From Candidatus Cloacimonadota bacterium (GTDB taxonomy: Bacteria > Cloacimonadota > Cloacimonadia > Cloacimonadales > WRIO01), in the NCBI GenBank assembly GCA_023230175.1, contig JALNXV010000235.1, positions 1 to 5,891 of the forward strand: a stretch of DNA of 5,891 nucleotides, given 5' to 3'. A program made the position numbers and the translations under genes. How positions within the stretch are numbered: the stretch's first letter is position 1; each line of letters begins with the position of its first letter. Below the pieces are notes generated by a model, which was given only the letters and a program-made list of their open reading frames with translations, ran no database searches and was not told the DNA's origin. Positions 1-5,891 of the stretch are shown here, in pieces.

Positions 1-110
1 ACAGCCTTTTATTGACTAATTATCTAATCAAGCCAAATTCTTAAGAATATTAGTAAAGAAACCTCGAAATATTTAAAGAATAATTATCATATGTTTAAAA
101 TGTTGATTTT

Positions 111-1790
111 TTACTTAATTTTAAGAGTTAAATTGCGGAATCCATCCTTCAGGGATTGGATAGAGTTAACAAATTCAGTTGATGTTTCTGTCTTTATTAA
201 TGTTTCGGCAATAGGATTGTTTTTTTTATTTTTAGAATATAACATAATATTCAGTGGGTCATTGTTATTTTTTGGATAGGTTAGTATTTGAATTGGGTAA
301 GATCCATATACTCTTGCACCTATACAGGTATTATTTTGGAATACACCTATTTCATCATAAATTGGATTACCTATGATTGAATTAATCATTAAAGTTTCGT
401 ATTCAGGTTTATCTTGATATGTGAAAAAGTTTGTTTTGGGTGAATCAGAAACAGTAATTTTTGTTTTGGGATGTTGCCAAATCAGAGAACAATCTTCATT
501 TGTTTTTATTAAAATAGTATCACCATATTTTAAGTAAGGTGAATATGTTCCGTCATAAATCCAAAGATTATTCACCTTTTTCATACTCCACTTTTCCCCT
601 AAGATATAATGAATTTTATCTTTAATATCTGAAAGAGCTTCTAAAGGGTTAGCATTTTCAAAGTAGGGATATGTTATCCAATTCCATTGGTTTTGATTAA
701 TTTGAATTGTAGAAAGTGTATCAGTTATTGTTCCGAATTCTGCCAAGTTGACATTATCAATATCTTGAATAAAAAGTTTATATCCTGATTTACTTTCTAA
801 GGAAGAGAACCCGTAATGTTTCCAGATATTATTTTCGAGAAATGCTTCACCTTGATAAGTTAATATCTTAGTTAAAAATGGATCTAATGACATATTAGCA
901 AATTCAAATGAGATTCCTTCATTGTCCCTTTGTAGATGTGGATAACCTATCCAGTTCCACCCGTTATGAAGGGTTCTTGTAATATTGGGTAGTTGTATTT
1001 GTTTAGTTTGATTTATAAGGAAAGAACATCCTATTTCTCTGTAAAAATTATAAGCTGGAGCTTCAATATAAATGACATATGGATAATAATAAAAAAAATC
1101 AGGTTGTGGAAATATGAGTATTTCATTATCTATAAAAATATAATTACTGAAATTGTTATCCAAGGTTTTATTATAGAAGGGAATTTCTTTTTCCCAAGAT
1201 TCATCCTTTATGATCATTTTTACTGAAGTATCTTCTTTATTTTTGAAATCTGAATCTAATGTAATTGATGCCAACATAGGATGCATTATGCGTTGATAAT
1301 GATTTGTATATGTAAATTTAACAAAAGATTCTGAAGATGCAGAAACATAAATACAATATATAATAGGATTTTCTATATCACTTATGTTTGTAATCGTTGC
1401 AATCCATTTACCTTCTTCCGAATTATTAATCTTAATATCATTTGATATCATCCAATCTTCTAGTTGTTGTTCATACTTTTTACCTGAAGGGGATGTTAGG
1501 AATAATGATAAGTTTTTTATTAGATCTTCTAATAAATCTTCTTCTGATATTATTCCTAAGCAAAGGACAAATTTAAAGGTCTTGCGATCAATATAGAAAG
1601 GGATATTAACGGTTTCATCTATTCTTATCGAATCAACAATTGAAAAAACTATTAAATCTCTGTATGTAGTTGTTCTACGAATTTCAGGGATTTCTTGTTC
1701 CTTGTCTTCAATTGATAAGTTATTGATTTGACAGTTTAATGAGATTATTATAAATATATTAACAAAAAATAAAATCAAGTATTTTTTCAT
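111..1790 (-). CDS. Large exported protein with two tandem WNWI-x-YP modules (putative surface protein)
   Basis: This 559-residue protein starts with an export signal: lysines at 2-3, a hydrophobic core at about 5-18, then Cys20. The cleavage site is ambiguous, because Ser-Leu-Asn before Cys20 is a poor lipobox, so it may be a lipoprotein or simply secreted. Residues 30-265 are mixed polar and aromatic and probably beta-rich; I recognise no family there. Two related modules follow: GWNWIGYP at 277-284 with W323 and GYKLF at 336-340, then QWNWITYP at 368-375 with W410 and GDTILI at 423-428, about 91 residues apart. A third segment (about 446-525) holds DEIGVF at 479-484 and CIGA at 489-492, a pattern I associate with secreted proteins of Cloacimonadota-like bacteria. 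I see no C-terminal sorting motif. The ATG has AAAGG eight bases upstream. It is the last gene of the run, 69 bases after ribD. A cell-envelope or extracellular role is inferred; no enzymatic motif is visible. Confidence 0.85.
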   Translation of the reverse strand: MKKYLILFFVNIFIIISLNCQINNLSIEDKEQEIPEIRRTTTYRDLIVFSIVDSIRIDETVNIPFYIDRKTFKFVLCLGIISEEDLLEDLIKNLSLFLTSPSGKKYEQQLEDWMISNDIKINNSEEGKWIATITNISDIENPIIYCIYVSASSESFVKFTYTNHYQRIMHPMLASITLDSDFKNKEDTSVKMIIKDESWEKEIPFYNKTLDNNFSNYIFIDNEILIFPQPDFFYYYPYVIYIEAPAYNFYREIGCSFLINQTKQIQLPNITRTLHNGWNWIGYPHLQRDNEGISFEFANMSLDPFLTKILTYQGEAFLENNIWKHYGFSSLESKSGYKLFIQDIDNVNLAEFGTITDTLSTIQINQNQWNWITYPYFENANPLEALSDIKDKIHYILGEKWSMKKVNNLWIYDGTYSPYLKYGDTILIKTNEDCSLIWQHPKTKITVSDSPKTNFFTYQDKPEYETLMINSIIGNPIYDEIGVFQNNTCIGARVYGSYPIQILTYPKNNNDPLNIMLYSKNKKNNPIAETLIKTETSTEFVNSIQSLKDGFRNLTLKIK

Positions 1791-1859
1791 AAAATTAACC
1801 TTTAATTCTTTATTATAGATTTAAATATTCATTAGAACTATTAATCACTTTAATCAAAC

Positions 1860-2975
1860 TTATGTGTAATCACTATACACGGGATACCCTGAGACTAAAA
1901 TATTATCATCAAATGTTTTAATGGAGATGTCTGATAACTCGATTTTATCATCCATATTTGATATGTTTAGGGAATCATATACATTGAAATTACCACCTAA
2001 TATTTTGGGAGCAATAAAATAATATAATTTATCTACTAATTTATTTTTAAGAAGATAAGAATTCAACTTGTTACCCGATTCAACCATGACAGAACATATC
2101 TTTAGAGCTCCAAGCTTTAATAGCACATCATCCATATCTAAAAAGATTTTATTGTTAGCAATTATTGTATTAGCCGGAATTGATTGAATACCTGTCTGAT
2201 TGAGAAGGGTAAGTTTTGATTTATCCTGTAAACTTTTATCATAAAAGATAAGGGTTGGTATATCGTTAGCGGTTTTACAAATATTGCAATGTATGTCTAT
2301 TTCAAGGATAGGGTCGAGGATAACACGAATGGGTTGCTTAAATACATTTTGTAGTCTGACATTAAGCATAGGATTATCTTGTTTAACTGTATTAATAGTA
2401 GTTATAACAGCGTCAACCTCTTGTCTTAAATGATGGACTTGTTGCCGAGATTTTTCATTGGTAATCCACTTAGAATTACCATTATCAGCTGCGATTTTAC
2501 CGTCTAAACTGACTGCATTCTTCATAATAATAAAAGGCTTTTGAATCTGTATCCATTTGAGATAGTATTCTAATTGACGGGTTATGTTGTCTTTAAAGAA
2601 ATTGCTTTCTAAATGAATATTTGCTTGTTTAAGCATTTCAAAACCTTTTCCATTAACTTTTGGGTTAGGGTCTTGAATGCCTGCATAAACAGCTTTTATC
2701 CCTGCCTCAATTATTGCCTTAGCACAAGGAGGGGTTTTACCATAATGAGCACAAGGCTCAAGAGTAACATACATTTCTGCGTCTTTTGCCTTGTCCTTTG
2801 CTTGTTTTAGGGCTTGAACTTCTGCATGATCTTGCCCACAAACTTGTGTGAATCCTTGTCCAACAATTTTATCATTCTTGACTATTATCGCACCTACAAA
2901 TGGATTAGGTGAACATTTACCTCTTCCTTGTTCAGCTATTTCTATAGCTAATTTCATATATTTTTCATTATACAT
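1860..2975 (-). CDS. ribD: RibD: diaminohydroxyphosphoribosylaminopyrimidine deaminase / 5-amino-6-(5-phosphoribosylamino)uracil reductase
   Basis: This bifunctional cytoplasmic enzyme performs the second and third steps of riboflavin synthesis: it deaminates the GTP-derived pyrimidine, then reduces its ribosyl side chain with NADPH. The 371 residues match the usual length of about 365. The N-terminal cytidine-deaminase-like domain (about 1-145) has SPNPFVGA at 22-29, the zinc motif H50-A-E52 with catalytic Glu52, then L-E-P-C75 and Cys84 (TPPC) as the other zinc ligands, and QDPNP at 101-105. The reductase domain (about 147-371) has K152, SLDGKIA at 156-162, SKWIT at 168-172, R184, D200-N-P202, VESG at 298-301 and IAPKILGG at 321-328. 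All catalytic motifs are present, so it should be active. Small departures are TTINT at 192-196, where many homologues have GxGT, and VESG for VEGG; both positions vary in the family. AGGA lies seven bases before the ATG. It begins 19 bases after the TPR gene. No other riboflavin gene is in the window. Confidence 0.96.
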   Translation of the reverse strand: MYNEKYMKLAIEIAEQGRGKCSPNPFVGAIIVKNDKIVGQGFTQVCGQDHAEVQALKQAKDKAKDAEMYVTLEPCAHYGKTPPCAKAIIEAGIKAVYAGIQDPNPKVNGKGFEMLKQANIHLESNFFKDNITRQLEYYLKWIQIQKPFIIMKNAVSLDGKIAADNGNSKWITNEKSRQQVHHLRQEVDAVITTINTVKQDNPMLNVRLQNVFKQPIRVILDPILEIDIHCNICKTANDIPTLIFYDKSLQDKSKLTLLNQTGIQSIPANTIIANNKIFLDMDDVLLKLGALKICSVMVESGNKLNSYLLKNKLVDKLYYFIAPKILGGNFNVYDSLNISNMDDKIELSDISIKTFDDNILVSGYPVYSDYT

Positions 2976-2994
2976 TATGTTTTCCTGAGAAGTC

Positions 2995-4272
2995 TTATTT
3001 ATCTTTTTTGTCGTTTTCGATAAATAACTTAATTCTGTCTAAATTATCTTGAGCATATTTAAATTTTGGAGAAATACTTAGACACTTTTTAAAATATTCT
3101 TCAGCTTTATCATATTCTTTTTCATATAAACATATAGTGCCTAAATTATTTAAGGCATTAACATTATTTTTTTGCAAATCTAAACATTTATTATATAACT
3201 CCTTAGCTTTATCAAGTTGTTTTTCTGAATGATGGATAAAGGCTTGATTATAATAGGCTTCGGCAAAATTAATATCAAGGATTCCGGCTTCTTCAAAGGC
3301 TTTCAGAGCCTTTTCATTTTCTCCTTTCATAGAGAAATAAAGTCCTTTATAATAATACAAATCGGGAGATAAAAAGTATATATTTTCTAATTGTTTGATA
3401 AGTTGAAATGCTTTATCATATTCTTCTTTACTAAGAGCAGAAGCAATGAAAGCTAAACTATCAGCTTCACTAAAAGCAAGATTAACTTCACCAATTATTA
3501 TAGAATCAATTGCCCAATAAGGGTTTTCTTTGGAAGCTGTATTAATCAAAAAGACAGTTAAATAATCTTTGTAATTGATTTCAAAAGTACAAAAAGCTGA
3601 TCTAATATCAGTGGCTAATCCTGAAGATAGAACGTCAAAATAGTTTAAGTTTTTGATAAGCTTTAAATCCTTAAGTTTGGATATGATAAGTTCAACAGTC
3701 TTTGGATTTTTAAGGTAGTTATCTTCAATATCTTTAAAATAATCTGTAACTCTATCCCATTGTTGTTCTGCTAAATAAGTAATGAATTCTACAGCGATAT
3801 CTTCAGCTGTCTTTTGAGTAAAGACATCAACTTTGTCAGCGTATTTAGTCTTGATACCTTTTATTTTAAGGAGTTTTTCAAAGATAGGAATGATTGCAAT
3901 ATGAAGATTTAACTCAGAAAATTTATCGATTAAGAGTTTTTTGCCTTCAGAAGATTCCTTTAAAATCATAGGTATTTGCTTATTAAAAATAGGATTTTCT
4001 TTAGAAAGATATATCTTGTAACTTTTTTCAAGATAATCCATTACTTCAGCCTTACTATCGGTTTTGTAATTTTGAACTAAGTTTTTATGTTCATCTTTGA
4101 TATTTTTGTTTTCAGGTAAATCTCGTTGACTATATTCACATTCTGCAGGGCATTTTAGGTCAATCCTTAAATCATTACAACAATGCCAACATATATGTTT
4201 ATTTAATCTTAAGCAAAATCTTTTCCCGTTATATTTCTTACATTGAGCACATTTTTGTATTTTTAAATTCAT
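2995..4272 (-). CDS. Cysteine-cluster and TPR-repeat protein of unknown function
   Basis: This 425-residue protein has no signal peptide and is probably cytoplasmic. The first 47 residues form a dense cluster of possible metal ligands: C8-x2-C11, C20, H26, C28-x-H30-C31-C32, C41 and C45, the last part reading C-P-A-E-C-x-Y. It looks like one or two small zinc-binding modules (inferred). A charged, helical linker follows (about 50-150), then a region at about 150-270 with an alternating helix and strand look that I do not recognise. The C-terminus has about four TPR-like helical hairpins at roughly 271-302, 303-336, 337-372 and 373-404; the last two are clear (for example the A-L-N-N-L-G start at 373 and the S-P-K-F end at 404). 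TPRs normally bind other proteins, so a scaffold or adaptor role is likely. It starts three bases after nadE ends, with its Shine-Dalgarno inside the last nadE codons; an in-frame TAA directly before AAA-ATG fixes the start. Confidence 0.85.
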   Translation of the reverse strand: MNLKIQKCAQCKKYNGKRFCLRLNKHICWHCCNDLRIDLKCPAECEYSQRDLPENKNIKDEHKNLVQNYKTDSKAEVMDYLEKSYKIYLSKENPIFNKQIPMILKESSEGKKLLIDKFSELNLHIAIIPIFEKLLKIKGIKTKYADKVDVFTQKTAEDIAVEFITYLAEQQWDRVTDYFKDIEDNYLKNPKTVELIISKLKDLKLIKNLNYFDVLSSGLATDIRSAFCTFEINYKDYLTVFLINTASKENPYWAIDSIIIGEVNLAFSEADSLAFIASALSKEEYDKAFQLIKQLENIYFLSPDLYYYKGLYFSMKGENEKALKAFEEAGILDINFAEAYYNQAFIHHSEKQLDKAKELYNKCLDLQKNNVNALNNLGTICLYEKEYDKAEEYFKKCLSISPKFKYAQDNLDRIKLFIENDKKDK

Positions 4273-4283
4273 TTTTTACTCCC
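4270..4283 (-). promoter_or_regulatory. nadE/TPR junction: ribosome binding site inside the nadE stop region
   Basis: On the minus strand the 14 bases GGGAGTAAAAAATG contain the end of nadE (last base of Trp codon, GAG, TAA), the Shine-Dalgarno GGGAG at 4279-4283 and the ATG of the TPR gene at 4270-4272. Ribosomes finishing nadE stop directly on this site, so the two proteins are probably made by coupled translation in related amounts. The site fixes the TPR gene start. Confidence 0.75.
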
Positions 4284-5052
4284 ACACTTTTTCAATTACT
4301 TCAGGCATTTTCCTTTTGAACTCACTATTTTTTATTTTTGAAATAACTAATTCTATCTTATGCTTATCAATACCTTTTGATTGTATCTCTTCAAGAGTTA
4401 ACTTTTTATCGAGTATATAGTGTAAAATCTCATCTAAATCTTTATAGCTTATACCTAATTCTTTCTCATCAGTTTGACCGTCCCATAAGTCTGCAGTCGG
4501 ATTTTTGTTGATAACACTTTCCGGAAGCTTAAGTGCCTTTGACATTTCCTTTACTTCTGTTTTATATAGGTGAGCAATAGGCTCAAAAGCACAAGCACTA
4601 TCACCGTATTGAGTACAATAACCAACAAAAATTTCTGATTTATTACTTGTACCGGCTACTAAGGCTCTGTGTTTAGCAGATAGGTCAAAGAGAATACACA
4701 TCCTTTCTCTTGCCATTCTGTTGCCTCGCCTTAACTGATCAGCTTCAACCTGATATGTATTAAAATATGTATCTACCATATCACTTATGGGAATAATCTC
4801 ATAATGAATATTTAATTGATTGGCAACTTCCTTGGCATGATTGAGACTATCCGGATGACTATTTTTGTATGGCATCATAACACCTATAACATTTTGTGAA
4901 CCAAGAGTTTTTACACATAAAGCAGCTGTTAGTGCTGAATCAATCCCTCCCGATAGCCCAACTATTACTTTTGAAAACCTCGTTTTATGTAAATATTTGT
5001 CTATAAATGAGCAAATTCTGTCTATTTCCTTATTATAATCTAGTTGTCTCAT
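4276..5052 (-). CDS. nadE: NAD+ synthase, ammonia-dependent type
   Basis: NadE catalyses the last step of NAD+ synthesis: deamido-NAD+ is adenylylated by ATP and then amidated to NAD+. The 258 residues form a single N-type ATP pyrophosphatase domain. Visible motifs are the P-loop SGGIDS at 34-39, the P-Y-K-N-S segment at 61-65, GNRMARER at 110-117, AGTSNKSE at 133-140, GYCTQYGD at 144-151, PTADLWDGQTDEKELG at 185-200 and the terminal FKRKMP at 245-250, all typical of the family. The N-terminal glutaminase (nitrilase-like) domain of long NadE proteins is absent, so free ammonia is the expected nitrogen donor unless a separate glutaminase supplies it. AAGGAG sits six bases before the ATG, and an in-frame TGA seven codons upstream excludes a longer form. 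It lies 10 bases after the unknown 166-residue gene and 3 bases before the TPR gene, clearly the same transcript. Confidence 0.97.
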   Translation of the reverse strand: MRQLDYNKEIDRICSFIDKYLHKTRFSKVIVGLSGGIDSALTAALCVKTLGSQNVIGVMMPYKNSHPDSLNHAKEVANQLNIHYEIIPISDMVDTYFNTYQVEADQLRRGNRMARERMCILFDLSAKHRALVAGTSNKSEIFVGYCTQYGDSACAFEPIAHLYKTEVKEMSKALKLPESVINKNPTADLWDGQTDEKELGISYKDLDEILHYILDKKLTLEEIQSKGIDKHKIELVISKIKNSEFKRKMPEVIEKVWE

Positions 5053-5058
5053 TATTAG

Positions 5059-5065
5059 CTCCTTA
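5059..5065 (-). promoter_or_regulatory. nadE ribosome binding site overlapping the upstream stop codon
   Basis: TAAGGAG on the minus strand merges the TAA stop of the 166-residue gene (5063-5065) with a full AAGGAG-type Shine-Dalgarno (5059-5064), six bases before the nadE ATG. This tight overlap supports both the end of the unknown gene and the start of nadE, and suggests efficient, coupled initiation. Confidence 0.75.
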
Positions 5066-5563
5066 AATCATATTTGGGTAACATATTATTTCTTTAATAT
5101 GAGTTTTTTCTTGAAATTCCGGTGTAGCCGGTTTGAGTAAAATCATAGCATCAGGATAATTTTCAGTTGCAGTGATTACAAGAAATGAATTCATATTTGA
5201 ATTATTATATTTTATGTTGGCAATTGCTGCATATTCGGCAGCTGTATTGATTGTTTTTTCTGTATGTTTATAAAGGTTTTTTAAAATATTTTCTGAGAAG
5301 TTACCTGAATTTGAATGAGTTTTTAAATATTTATGTAATTCATCATTAAAAAAGAATTTTGCATTTGGAAAAAATTCTGTATATTTTGATTCTTTATCGG
5401 TAATTTCGTCTTCTTCTGTAATAAAGATTAAAACTTGATTTTTATAAGTAAATTTAGGCAGATAAATGAGTTTTTTGACTATTATTAATAAAATATAATG
5501 TTGATTTGGTAAATATTTTAAAAATACCTCTGAGTTATCAGAATTTCTTTTTGTTATTATCAT
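5063..5563 (-). CDS. Hypothetical protein at the head of the operon
   Basis: I do not recognise this 166-residue protein. It lacks a signal peptide. The hydrophobic stretch at about 23-35 (HYILLIIVKKLIY) is interrupted by two lysines and looks more like a buried beta strand than a membrane helix. Further strand-like segments are at about 43-50 (ending LIFIT) and 126-133 (SFLVITAT), and a likely helix lies at about 90-116, including the alanine-rich T-A-A-E-Y-A-A-I-A-N. This suggests a small soluble alpha/beta protein. It carries only one cysteine (161), and I see no metal-binding or nucleotide-binding motif. Evidence that it is real: a strong GGGAG six bases before the ATG, an in-frame TAA immediately upstream that fixes the start, a good promoter about 100 bases upstream, and a stop codon that overlaps the nadE Shine-Dalgarno. 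Co-transcription with nadE hints at, but does not show, a link to NAD metabolism. Confidence 0.75.
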   Translation of the reverse strand: MIITKRNSDNSEVFLKYLPNQHYILLIIVKKLIYLPKFTYKNQVLIFITEEDEITDKESKYTEFFPNAKFFFNDELHKYLKTHSNSGNFSENILKNLYKHTEKTINTAAEYAAIANIKYNNSNMNSFLVITATENYPDAMILLKPATPEFQEKTHIKEIICYPNMI

Positions 5564-5774
5564 TTTTTACTCCCGGTGACATAGTGTAAGAATAAAAATA
5601 TTAGTCAATGAATTTTTAAAAAAATAAAATAATAAACAGGTTGTTATGTGCCCGAAAGTAATTATATAGTAATAAAAAAATATTCTCAAAGGAAATTATA
5701 ATTCAATACAGATATAATATGCTTAGATATGCAAAAGCGAATAATATAAGAGAGTTAAGGGCTAAGTTTAAACC
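5564..5774. other. Intergenic region with the operon leader; no gene seen
   Basis: This AT-rich stretch contains the promoter at 5661-5689 and, below about 5654, the presumed leader of the operon. The leader ends in the GGGAG Shine-Dalgarno at 5570-5574. I saw none of the conserved GC-rich helices of an FMN (RFN) or other riboswitch, and no terminator-attenuator hairpin with a T run. A second, weaker promoter-like pair on the minus strand (TTGACT at 5603-5608, then CACTAT after 16 bases) could give a shorter leader. Small repeats near 5756-5778 can form two mutually exclusive 5-bp stems, too weak to call. No open frame of useful length with a start and Shine-Dalgarno exists on either strand. 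Confidence 0.6.
5661..5689 (-). promoter_or_regulatory. Sigma70-type promoter for the five-gene operon
   Basis: Read on the minus strand, TTGAGA (5684-5689, 5 of 6 matches to the -35 consensus) is followed after exactly 17 bases by TATAAT (5661-5666, a perfect -10). Transcription would start near 5654, giving a leader of about 90 nt before the 166-residue gene. It is the best promoter match in the window and sits where the operon needs one. The flanks are so AT-rich that chance matches are common, and if the host is a Bacteroidetes relative its housekeeping sigma factor may prefer a different consensus. Confidence 0.6.
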
Positions 5775-5891
5775 TTAGATAAAATACAAATTGATATTAA
5801 ATTTAAAATTTTGAATTATAGAAGCTGTTTTTACAAAATGAATATAAGTATCAGAAATAAAAAAGTGAATGATACGGCCTAAGCTGTCTTT
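5775..5891 (-). CDS. Possible C-terminal tail of an upstream gene (partial, uncertain)
   Basis: From the right edge, one minus-strand frame stays open for 38 codons and ends with TAA at 5775-5777. Its last residues, F-K-F-N-I-N-L-Y-F-I, alternate hydrophobic and polar residues like a closing beta strand of an outer-membrane or beta-sandwich protein. The other two frames on this strand stop early. In DNA this rich in A and T an open run of 38 codons is uncommon but can occur by chance in one of three frames, and the composition looks no different from the flanking non-coding DNA. No start is visible because the window ends. It may equally be plain intergenic sequence. Confidence 0.22.
   Translation of the reverse strand, partial: KDSLGRIIHFFISDTYIHFVKTASIIQNFKFNINLYFI

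Noticed and set aside
12..48. Inverted repeats after the last gene: an imperfect 7-bp stem at 12-31 and the palindrome ATTCTTAAGAAT at 37-48
   Set aside because: Both are short, AT-rich and lack a following T run on the minus strand, so neither can be called a terminator. I see no other gene or element in 1-110.
91..279. Plus-strand open frame of 62 codons near the left edge
   Set aside because: It lies mostly antisense to the 3' end of the exported-protein gene, has no Shine-Dalgarno, and its hydrophobic composition is what the complement of an AT-rich gene gives.
993..1596. Two plus-strand open frames (993-1226 and 1384-1596)
   Set aside because: Both are wholly antisense to the exported-protein gene, whose signal peptide, repeat modules and ribosome binding site make the minus-strand reading clearly the real one.
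1812..1817. TATAAT on the minus strand before the exported-protein gene, as a possible separate promoter in the 69-base gap
   Set aside because: The hexamer is perfect but the expected -35 position (1835-1840) reads TAGTTC, a poor match, and such hexamers are common in this AT-rich DNA.
1841..1856. Direct repeat of TTAATCA (two copies, nine bases apart) between ribD and the next gene
   Set aside because: Seven-base AT-rich repeats arise by chance, and nothing else suggests an operator here.
2389..2405. Possible loss of RibD reductase function because TTINT replaces the GxGT seen in many homologues
   Set aside because: E. coli RibD also lacks these glycines, and the remaining reductase motifs are intact, so there is no reason to call it inactive.
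2613..2810. Plus-strand open frame of 65 codons
   Set aside because: It is antisense to the highly conserved deaminase domain of RibD and shows no motif or ribosome binding site.
5848..5875. GTATCA/TGATAC inverted repeat near the right edge
   Set aside because: It forms only a 6-bp stem with a 16-base loop and has no T run, so it is not a credible terminator or protein site on sequence alone.

Overview
This window is a very AT-rich stretch of bacterial DNA in which every gene I can support lies on the minus strand, so it reads right to left. From about 5660 down to 111 it holds five closely packed genes that look like one transcription unit: an unrecognised 166-residue protein, NAD+ synthase (nadE), a protein with an N-terminal cysteine cluster and C-terminal TPRs, the bifunctional riboflavin enzyme RibD (ribD), and a large exported protein with tandem Trp-rich modules. 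Gaps between the genes are 10, 3, 19 and 69 bases. All five genes start with ATG, have a recognisable Shine-Dalgarno sequence and end in TAA.

Organism: the sequence alone does not fix it. The low GC content, the good Shine-Dalgarno sequences and the exported protein's paired 'WNWI-x-YP' modules followed by a 'DEIGVF...CIGA' segment recall cell-surface proteins of Cloacimonadota and related Fibrobacteres-Chlorobi-Bacteroidetes-type lineages. This is from memory of the motif style, not from a search. The enzyme genes are intact under the standard bacterial code.

Layout. Positions 5891-5564 carry no confident gene. They contain a near-consensus sigma70-type promoter (-10 at 5661-5666, -35 at 5684-5689, 17-bp spacer) that would start the operon with a leader of about 90 nt. 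At the extreme right edge a 38-codon open frame might be the tail of an upstream gene. The five genes then follow, and 110 bases without a recognisable gene or clear terminator lie at the left edge.

How the genes fit together: two are cofactor enzymes. NadE makes NAD+ from deamido-NAD+ and ammonia, and RibD performs the deaminase and reductase steps of riboflavin (FMN/FAD) synthesis. The TPR protein between them and the unknown protein at the head are probably co-expressed, and the nadE/TPR junction looks translationally coupled. No other riboflavin or NAD genes, no FMN riboswitch, and no mobile element, CRISPR array, tRNA or rRNA could be seen. The region reads as a housekeeping operon with two uncharacterised passengers and a lineage-specific surface protein, not as a defence or mobile island. 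I do not see convincing evidence of a new multi-gene system.
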